Assembly: GCA_039654915.1 (NCBI GenBank)
Contig: CM077600.1
Location: 27,862,453 to 27,926,452 of the forward strand
Length of the DNA: 64,000 nucleotides
Direction: 5' to 3'
DNA from: Aquilaria yunnanensis
Taxonomy: Eukaryota > Streptophyta > Magnoliopsida > Malvales > Thymelaeaceae
In this document: piece by piece, positions 56,102 to 64,000 of the stretch
How positions within the stretch are numbered: position 1 is the first letter of the stretch
How the letters are laid out: every line of letters starts with the position of its first letter
Position numbers and translations under genes: made by a program
Notes under the pieces: generated by a model
Databases searched by the model: none
Seen by the model: only the letters and a program-made list of their open reading frames with translations
Told to the model about the DNA's origin: nothing

Positions 56102-58581
56102 CTATGACTGAGCAGGGGCATCCGATGCCTCTCCAGCATCATCATCATCATTTGGCCCAGTCGGAGGCACGGGCCCGGCTGGAGGAAGATTGAGAAAATC
56201 TGGCTTTGACCATGCTGACCTAGGCTCCTCAGGAAAGTCCAGAGTAGGCAGGTAGGAGAGGTCGAGCTTAGGGTGCCGAGCAAAGACTTGGTGGCGCGCC
56301 AAGCAGAAGCCGTCTTGATAAGCCACCTTCACCATTTTCTCAGACTTGTCCTTCTTGGCACTAAGAGCATCCAGTTCGGTCTTAAGCTTGGCGATCTTCT
56401 CCTCCAGCTTCTTTTTTCTCTTGCTCTTGGCCCCCTTCTTCAGAGATTCAACCTTAGCCTCAAGCTCGGCATTCAAAGCGAGCGCCTTCGTCAGGTTCTC
56501 GCCATCTTGAGCGTTCGCCTTTCGAAGGGCCTCGTTCTCTGAAGAAAGAAGGGCACACTTTGAGCCGAGGTCCTCGTCCTTGGCTGAAAAATCAAGAAGA
56601 AGTTCCTGCTTGCTCGCCGCGAGCTCGGCCCGAAGGTTCACCACGTCTTCCTTCACAATCTTGAGCTCACCATATTTGAGGACGTGTCTGGCACAAAACT
56701 CCTTCATTTTGCTCAAAGAATCTTCGGACCGAGAGCGGGCCTCCGTTTGCTTCGATGCCCAGGTGCGGAAGTACCTGTTATATGCCAAAAGCTGCAAAGA
56801 AGGAGGCCCCGAATGGGTATCAAAAGAATGATGGAAACTTGGAAGGAAAATCTCTCTAAGTAAAGGAAGAGGAGAGAACTACCTGAGCGGTGTGCTCGGT
56901 CATCCAAGATGTGAGGATCTCCTCGTTGGGACATTCGGTGACGAGCGACTGAAAGGTGGCGTTTTTCATCACCCCCGTCGCCATTTGGGGAGCCATAAAC
57001 TGGCTGTCCTCAGAGAACAAGTTCATGTCCTCTGTGAACGTCCAGAAAGGTTCCCTCGGCACCTTGTCGTGAAGGATCCGCTTGTTCCGAAGAGCCCTTC
57101 GTCGGGCGTGGGCATCCATCCAGGGCGCCGCAGACATGTCCTCTGCAAGTTTACGCCGAAGTTCCGTCAGTACGTCACCCCTTAGCCATTCATCCAAAAA
57201 ATTGTAGATGCGAAAAATACTAAGGTTTGCAGGAGAATGGCTAAGGAACCAACCCGGTAGAACTTCGGCGACATCATCTTCAGACCCGCCCTCCCGGACT
57301 TCGTTGGGAATGTTCTTCCCCTTCCTTCTTCTATTCCCTTCCAGATCCTGAGCAGGTCTTTGTTCGGAAGGAGGCTCGGCGGGAAGAATGGGGCTCAGTG
57401 TTGCCCCAAGAAGGGCAGCATCCGAAGGAAGGTCCGCCGGTGTCGAAGGAAGAGCAGGAGATTGATCCTGCACCTCAACAACGACTTCGGGAGGGGGAGG
57501 AGTAATAGCCCTAGCCTTCTTGGCCCTAGAAGGCCCGCTGCCGCTCGTCTTCTTCCTCTTAGCAAGCGTCTTTTTGCGTGTCTGCTCCCCCCTTTCGGCC
57601 TGCTTGAGGAAGAGCGACTTGTGAAAATCAGCAGATTGGTCGCCCATCTCTACAAAAGGAAAAAGTATCAGCGTAAGTCCAAAAGGAAAAAAGGTATCAA
57701 AACCAAGAAAGAGACTTACTCTCGGTGAAATACTCATATGTGATCTCGCCCCGAAGGAGCATGACTATCCAAGCCTTTTTTCCCGGAAGAACGAGCACGG
57801 GCATCCCGGGATCACTCTTGTGCGTGTTCACTGCTCCCATCTCCCGAAGGACCTCTTGGGTCATGAGGTCCTACTTGATGGGAAAAGGGTAAAATGAACG
57901 CGGCGGGACCTCGGGGTCCCAGTCTGCCACGGCCCGGATGAGCCTATCAAATTGATCAAACTCAACAGCCAGCTCCGAAGTCAGGAGTTTCCGGGGGTCA
58001 AGGACGTCCATCTTCAGGGTCCTCGAAGCCCATCTAGTGGGGACGTGATGCCAAAGCTCGGGGATCGGCAGGAAGAAAAACTTCTTCTGCCACCCTTGCC
58101 AGCTGTCCTTGTTGTTGAAGGTGAAGGTAAACTTTTTTCTCCCGAACCCTCGGGGAAACAGGAAATAAAAGCCGCCCTTCGGGACCGGGTGGAGTTTGTA
58201 GTACTGCATGAAGAAAAGAAAGTGGGGCTTTATCTTAAACACCCCACACATGCAGAGAAAAGAATTGAAGTATGAGTTAGAATTAGGGGGAAGTTGGTTC
58301 ACGGCGATCCCGTGGAATTTGCAAAATTCACAGATTACGTGGTGATGAGGGTACCAAAGACCGGCTTTTAATTGAGCTCGGTAAATGGTAACCTCATGCG
58401 AATCTGACATAAAGCCGTAGGTGCCCGGGATGGGCAACCTCGGGACGAGATAAGAAGGAAGGTAATACTTGGCCATCCACTTCCTCACCTTCTCTGGAGT
58501 GGTAGTACAAGGATGAAATTCGAGAGGAAGAAAACTCTCGGGGAGAGGTCGGACAGTTAGCAACGGGGTCGGATCTGACAT
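56102..58581 (-). pseudogene. Antisense three-exon gene of the gypsy element
   Basis: Predicted exons on the minus strand: 58581-57720, 57649-56883 and 56791-56102, with GT-AG introns and matching phases, for about 772 residues. The N-terminal part begins MSDPTPLLTVRPLPESFLPL and contains HHHVICEFCKFHGIAVNQLP and YFNSFLCMCGVFKIKPHF. It resembles the domain called putative gypsy-type transposon (Transposase_28) in plants. The middle is Lys/Arg- and Pro-rich. The C-terminal third is a long coiled coil (from about RSRSEDSLSKMKEF through SEKMVKVAYQDGF) and ends in an acidic tail. One TAG at 57871-57873 interrupts exon 1. A TATA-like site lies about 275 bases upstream. Function is not known. It is read from the strand opposite to gag-pol. 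Confidence 0.75.
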
Positions 58582-58854
58582 TTTTTACAAAAGAAAAAGG
58601 ATGACTCTGGAAAGGGTAAGGAAACAAAGAGACCTCGGAAAAACGACATCGAAAGAGAGAAGAGAAAAGAATTACAGAAGGGAGCACCCACCAAAGGTTT
58701 TGCCGAAAATCGAAATTACTGAACACCGCCGTGAAAATTTCCGGAAATCGCTCCGCCGCAGAAACCGCCGCCGGAAAAAAGGAGAAAGGCAAGAAAAGGC
58801 TTCAGAGCAGACGAGAGAAAAAGTAGAGAGTGAGGCAAAGAATAAGGCGAAAGG

Positions 58855-58864
58855 CGCTTATATA
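58855..58864 (-). promoter_or_regulatory. TATA box of the antisense gene
   Basis: The minus strand reads TTTGGTCTATATAAGCGCC, a good plant TATA sequence, upstream of a CT-rich leader and the ATG at 58581. Confidence 0.55.
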
Positions 58865-59177
58865 GACCAAAGAAGGTAAGCGAAACATCGTCATTATTAT
58901 CCCTCGAAGGCGCAACGGCCTCATTATTACTTCTCGAAAGACGAAGAGACGCAATCAGCATGGCCGGCGTAACTATTCCGCCATCCGTTAGCAGCCGCGT
59001 GTCATCCAACGCGAAGAACTAGGGCACACCCTCTGACATCGCGAAAACCCAGGCATGTTTATCCATAACTGACACGTTTGACCAAAGGATGCGACAGTTC
59101 ACAAACCTACAGCAAAAAAAGCAAAAGCAAAAGCTGCACGTGCCCCAAGGCTGCAGAAAGAACTAGGGAAGGGTATC

Positions 59178-59190
59178 TCGGCTATAAAAG
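59178..59190 (+). promoter_or_regulatory. TATA-like site before the 3' LTR
   Basis: The plus strand reads TCGGCTATAAAAGAACG about 120 bases before the 3' LTR. Its role, if any, is unknown. Confidence 0.3.
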
Positions 59191-59292
59191 AACGCCTTCT
59201 GAAGAAGAGCAACTTCTTGAGTAGAGCTCCAACCACGAGTCGATAAAGAAGCCTTCCCAAAAGCATAAAGCCGAAGTCTCCGCTTCGACTTC

Positions 59293-59305
59293 CCGGAAGG
59301 GGGCA
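59293..59305 (+). other. Polypurine tract of the gypsy element
   Basis: CCGGAAGGGGGCATG ends at the 3' LTR start. Purine-rich and in the expected place. Confidence 0.8.
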
Positions 59306-59307
59306 TG

Positions 59308-60118
59308 TGATAGCCAAGGTACCGATCACCCTCCGAACCCACAGGCTCAGAGAAAACACCAACCTCGGAAAGGAAATCACCTACCACGAAAGGAAGGGTG
59401 TTCGGGCTCCCGAAATCCAGCCTCGGCATTTCTCCATTCCTAGAAACGACAGTGCCAACCTCGGGGGGGACGAGTAAGCCATCCTTGGAAGTGAGGGTGC
59501 CTCCGAGAAAGGTTACCTTCGGGAAATATACCCTTGCGATGCTAAAACGACCTCGGAAGACAAATTCTCCGAAGGGGTCTCCCCTACGGAAAGGGGACAT
59601 CGGGAGTACGACATAAGCATTTAAGGAGCCTCTGACACATCCCCGATAATCCGCCCCAGGCATGCCCTGACACGCCATTTGCAGGGACACTCTAGCACGT
59701 CACTCTCGGGTTGACTAGACTTCTAGCCCAGAGGCCCATGTCCTGCTAGGAGTCCCCTGTTGCCCAAAAGACGTGAAATGCATCCCGCCGAACACGTGTC
59801 ACGATCTAGGCCGGCCACACGAGAAGGACTATTACTATTCGCCCCTCTATAAGTACTCGGTAATTATTCCAGGTAAGGGGGAGGACATTACTTGAGACAA
59901 TATACTCCTTTGTTCTTTATCATCTCATTACCTCCAAAAATACTCACTTGGGCGTCAGAGGCTCCTCCCTAGAAAAACACTCCGGGGACCTCCTAACCCT
60001 TACTCTCTGTGATTTCCAGGTGATCCACATAGAGCACTATTCTTTCGGACTCATTTGTACTATCAAAAGTTCTTGCCACAGTCACCATGACACACACTGG
60101 AGATGCTGAAGGGCATCA
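59308..60118 (+). repeat. 3' LTR of the gypsy element
   Basis: 811 bp, same ends and TATA region as the 5' LTR with scattered, mostly transition differences. Followed by GCTAG (60119-60123). Confidence 0.95.
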
Positions 60119-60123
60119 GCTAG
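60119..60123. repeat. Right target-site duplication of the gypsy element (GCTAG)
   Basis: Matches 49428-49432; the host sequence then continues as GTTTGTC. Confidence 0.88.
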
Positions 60124-61221
60124 GTTTGTCTATCTTACAGTTTTAGGGTTTGAAATTTATAATTTTTAACTGGAGGAATTAATATATTTTAAGTAGATGA
60201 TATCAGTTCAAGGGTTATGCTTTTATGGGATGTACGTGCTCAGTCAGAACGTATGAGATTGAAACATACAATACAACCTTAGCAAAGCCAAGATCAAGAA
60301 TCAAGACGGTTGTCCTCTTCTGTGGTGTAGGCATAGCTACTAAGATCGATGCAGTCGATTATGTCTCTCCATTTTGGTAACCTAACCTAAGCTTAAACCA
60401 AGTCTTCTCTGTTTATTCTTCCCTTCTGAATGCTGATCGAATTTTGTAGCAAGAGTTAGCAAGTGTTAATTGCATCTGATTTATTAAGAATACAACTAAA
60501 GCTATTTTATGTTCTGCGAAAAAGGTGCTGCCGTGGAGGTGAAGTCCTACAAGGGAGGCATAGGCATACGCATATGCCAGCAGGAAGTAGCCTCTATTCC
60601 CTACTCAAAACTCTCTGACCAATTAGCATAAAGACTACCATACCATATGATCAGCCAAGGTCCAACTTTTGACGCGTGCAAAATATTCCTTCCCTTTGAA
60701 ATCAATGGGTGGGTTCAGGTGAGTGGTGGATTATGTATGAAACTCTTGAGTACTAAAAAAAAAAAGAAGAAGAAAAAACGTGGATTGATTCCATGACTTC
60801 GGTATTCATTTTTAAGTTTCGGGTAGTAACAATTGGGAAGCAAGGACATTTAGCTAAGTAGTCACGAAGATACATCATACAAACAACTACACAGCACAAA
60901 CATTTTTACAATGCACCACTATTCCTTGATCCTTAGGGATCAAGTGTACATATGATGTTGAAGGAGGTTGAAAGTGAAACTACTTGCTCAAGGCTGGTAT
61001 TCAAGGACTAACATATATTATTAGAATTTCTAATTGTTTTACAGTTTACAAAGAATTAATTCTTTCCCGTGCTGGAATTTAACTTACTGTAATAAACACC
61101 AGCAAGCATCTTCCTATCAATAAATAGAACCAGATGACCTATGTCATAAGATTGTACAAAAAAAAAAAAAAAAAAGCTAGATTAAAGAGTGTATCACCAC
61201 TGCAGATACTCTTTCCCAACT
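60124..61221. other. Spacer and 3' flank of the MYB gene
   Basis: No gene recognised. An A-run lies at 61158-61175, and the part next to 61221 is the 3' UTR of the minus-strand MYB gene. Confidence 0.5.
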
Positions 61222-62339
61222 TCATACAGCTTGGATGATATTTGTTTCTCCCTTGCTTAAGTTAGTGCTACCCACACTTGTGCTTGCATGAAATGCTGAC
61301 TGCCGTGATGGTTCCTGTAGCATTTTCAAGGATAACGGTGAAGCTTCCCAGTGGCTTACCCCGGACTCCCCTATACTCAGCTGAGACATCCCAACTAGTT
61401 CTTCCACATTCACAGGGTCCTTGCGAAGCATTGGAATTGGCTTCAACACCTGATGGTGAGATGTCTCTGTATACTTTTCTTCTTCAGATGGAACAGAACT
61501 CGGAGGCCAGAATGCATAGGGGAATGCGGGTGGATAAGGTGGGAAGTAACCATGAACCAATGGCGTGTAGCCACTCAATCCAATTACAGATTCTTCAGGT
61601 TCTTTAGCAGGTTCTTGTGGTGCAGGTTCCATTGACTCAAATTTAAAATTAAGAGATAAATTCAGTGAAGGTACTGGACAGTTATTGTTACTATTCTCTG
61701 TTTCATGACCAACTGAAGAAGAACATGGTAACAACACTTGTTCTTCAGGCATGGAGGGTGTATCTGTAGCCTGCAAAGCCAAACAGAAACTATTAGATGG
61801 CAACTCTTGAAAACAGGTGTCAGAGAAAAGCCTTCCCTAGTGGATCAATTACGACCACTCCAACAGAATAAATCATGGTAATCCTGTTAGTTATAATCCT
61901 TGTATACCCGAACTCCTAATTGAGAGACAACTCTCACTCACGACTTTCAAGTGTAGACAGATCTTGCCACAGAGTGACTCAGTGTAACACTTATGAACTC
62001 GTAAAGGGCATTAATTTATTTTATCATGATGCAACTGTCACATGCCAGGATTCCCCCTGTTGCCTTCTGAGTAGCAGCTATGGTGGCACATGCAGAAACA
62101 TAAAAAAGAAAGAGAAGCAACACAAACCATATCATCTGGCACAATGTCGAAGAGACTAGAACGTCTCTTTCTTCGTGTAGCATTGCTTTGTCGAATGAAA
62201 TATTTCTGGGCGTGGCTTGCTACCTGGGTTGGAGTCCTTGAAGTTACATAATTTCGTGCTATCCCACGCCAGTCCCCTTTCCCCAACTTCTGCAGACCAA
62301 TCAGAAATAGTCGATGTTCCTCTTCTGTCCACGGGATGC
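61222..62339 (-). CDS. SHAQKYF-class MYB-related transcription factor (3' part)
   Basis: Two exons are visible on the minus strand, 62339-62128 and 61770-61222. The first codes [40 protein letters not shown] and [13 protein letters not shown], a single MYB repeat with the SHAQKYF signature, followed by [16 protein letters not shown]. The second carries LNLSL (an EAR-type repression motif), a Pro/Tyr-rich region, [20 protein letters not shown] and [10 protein letters not shown] near the C-terminus. This layout matches the KUA1/MYBH-type R1-MYB proteins of Arabidopsis, nuclear repressors that bind TATCCA/ATAACC-like sites and affect cell growth and senescence. The acceptor at 62340 has phase 1, so at least one 5' exon (normally with a small zinc knuckle) is missing. 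None was found up to 64000, so it probably lies beyond the edge. Confidence 0.9.
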
Positions 62340-64000
62340 CTATAACCAAAATTTGTCATTAAGTGAAAATCTCAAATTATATTTCATAAATGCAACAACT
62401 TGGTTGGACTTTGTCAAAATCAAATCATGTTACCTGCAATGCTCCTTTTAAGAGGTATCCCAATAAAACTGGAACAGAGACAACACAACCCTTACAACCA
62501 CTTTAGCAGAGTCACATTGTTGAAAACAATTCATGAAATCAAAATTCAAGAGAACAAAAACAGAAGCACGAAAATACGATAAGAGGCCTCTCATCTCTGC
62601 TAATCCAATAGCAACCGAAGAAATTTAGTTATGGGGCAAGAAATGCAGAGCACTCAAACACTTCTCAATAACTTGCAAAAAGCACAACCTGAGATAATAA
62701 CACATTAGAATGCAAATGATATTATTCCACAGATTAGGTGATGTCACTTAAAGGGGTCAACATTTTTTTTTCTAAACTATCAAAACTGTTCCAGAAATAA
62801 AAACATAAAACTTTCTTGAAGCTTTCTGACAAGATTATATATTTTTTGCTCTTAACAGAACCCCAATTCCTAAACGAAGTCAGAGATTATGGAAGAACAT
62901 AAAGTTTCACTGGAGAAAAATCACCAAGGTTATTTTCCTGGAATGAGGAATCCAAATGGCCTGTTGTTGAAGCTTTAAAACTTAAAATGCCACGAACACT
63001 TTATATTGTTGAGTTCAATTTAAAATGAAATGAACAATATTATGTATTCTTCTCAGAGAAAGCTGCAACAGCTAGAGGTCTTCTAAGAATTAGATTGGTG
63101 CAGCTACAGAACATTTACAGCATCAGCTTATAAAATTTCTCATATTTCTAGGATTCATTAAAGAACAAGATTACCAGTTTCCACCCCTAAACAACAGAAT
63201 TATTTATATAGAATTACAAATAGGCATGTAACATTGACTGCACAACTCCCACCCTTTTTCCCGAACATCTGATTATCATAAGTAACACACACACAAATAA
63301 GTTTCTTTCAGAAAAAGTACTAAGCACCTCAATTTCTTCAAGAAACTAAGCATTTCTACAAGGATGATTTTGAGATTTCGTAATTCAAGAAGGATCTTGA
63401 TTTTGCAATTTTTTGTCCGGTTGAAGAAACAATGAAAACTGTAATGATCCAGTGGATTAGAATACACAGGCTTAGCCCCTGAATCTAAAATACAGAAGTT
63501 AATGGTTAATTAAAGTGTTATAGATAGTTAGGATATTATTTCATTGCTAAGCAGCTACAGGCAGTTGCTTTGACTGTTTAAACGCTTCATACTATCAATA
63601 GTATATCATTTTCTGACACTGCATTCCTCATAGCACAAGATTCATGATAATAATTGGTTCATGGGGGAAAGATGAATAAGTATATGTAGTTCCCCATAAT
63701 CATGCACCTGCCAATTCATTAAATGTGTGCAGATAAGCTGCAGAAGTCAAACTAAAAAGGTTATTGGTTAACAATGCCCTTAAACAGGCAAAGCAGTTAA
63801 ACCTATGATCCCAACACACTGAAGAAAAAAGAAGCTAGAGATATACTAGAGATTCTATAGAAATGGAAAAACCACACCATTACTTGTAGGTATACAGAAT
63901 CAAGACTACTACGAGTAAATTAGTTTTCAAATAATTTATGACATAGAAACGTAGATTATATGAGGACTTGAGAGTACACGAATTCAAGCTAGCATTTGGC
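62340..64000 (-). other. Probable long intron of the MYB gene
   Basis: AT-rich, with no frame resembling the N-terminal exon of this family. If the gene is intact its first exon lies right of the window and this is intron. Confidence 0.5.

Larger units (their letters stand above)
49433..60118 (+). mobile_element. Decayed Ty3/gypsy LTR retrotransposon, Tat-like
   Basis: Complete structure: two LTRs of about 810 bp starting TGATAGCC and ending GGGCATCA, a 5-bp GCTAG duplication, a PBS, gag and pol in gypsy order (protease, reverse transcriptase, RNase H, integrase) and a purine tract. Between pol and the 3' LTR sits a long antisense gene. A second RNase H domain and an antisense gene in that position are known features of Tat-lineage elements such as Grande of maize. 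gag and pol each carry several in-frame stops, gag and pol are in different frames, and there is a frame change late in pol, so the copy is inactive. The LTRs differ by a few per cent, so insertion is moderately old. Confidence 0.95.

Overview
The window is plant nuclear DNA, almost certainly from a eudicot. It holds intron-bearing homologues of plant genes (a TauD/clavaminate-synthase-like oxygenase, MMS19, a SHAQKYF-type MYB), plant LTR retrotransposons, a Mutator-like element and AT-rich spacers. All calls come from reading the sequence; no database search was run.

Layout. 1-850: rotted LINE-type RNase H remnant. 2030-2995: dead copy of the oxygenase gene. 5880-7589: the intact three-exon oxygenase gene. 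7964-30597: a complex 22.6 kb LTR element on the minus strand. 31189-32381: a non-autonomous MULE with long inverted ends. 34102-35132: a probable small DNA transposon. 35833-48341: a 20-exon MMS19 gene. 49433-60118: a decayed Ty3/gypsy (Tat-like) element with two LTRs, gag-pol and a three-exon antisense gene. 61222-62339: the 3' part of a MYB-related gene on the minus strand, which runs off the right edge or has an unrecognised first exon.

The most unusual object is the 7964-30597 element. Its LTRs are about 2.6 kb and begin TGTTGACACC on the minus strand. A primer-binding-site-like sequence and a purine tract flank an internal region with no recognisable gag or pol. Instead, that region carries a divergent LOG-like (cytokinin-activating) gene and a tandem family of about 182-residue basic, four-cysteine proteins resembling the cysteine-rich nucleic-acid-binding proteins of carlaviruses and relatives. 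All lie in the sense of the element. Several have their own, mutually similar TATA regions, and large arrays of hairpin-forming minisatellites surround them. The element is a rearranged dimer: unit A (7964-24975) is nearly complete with two apparently identical LTRs, and unit B (24976-30597) is a diverged, deleted second copy. The same five bases, GGAGC, lie immediately outside both ends of the dimer.

How the parts relate. The host genes are independent housekeeping or regulatory genes: MMS19 in cytosolic Fe-S protein assembly, the MYB in transcription, and the oxygenase in an unassigned oxidation. The transposable elements account for most of the remaining DNA. The cargo genes of the large element may act together (cytokinin activation plus a nucleic-acid-binding protein), but that is inference.
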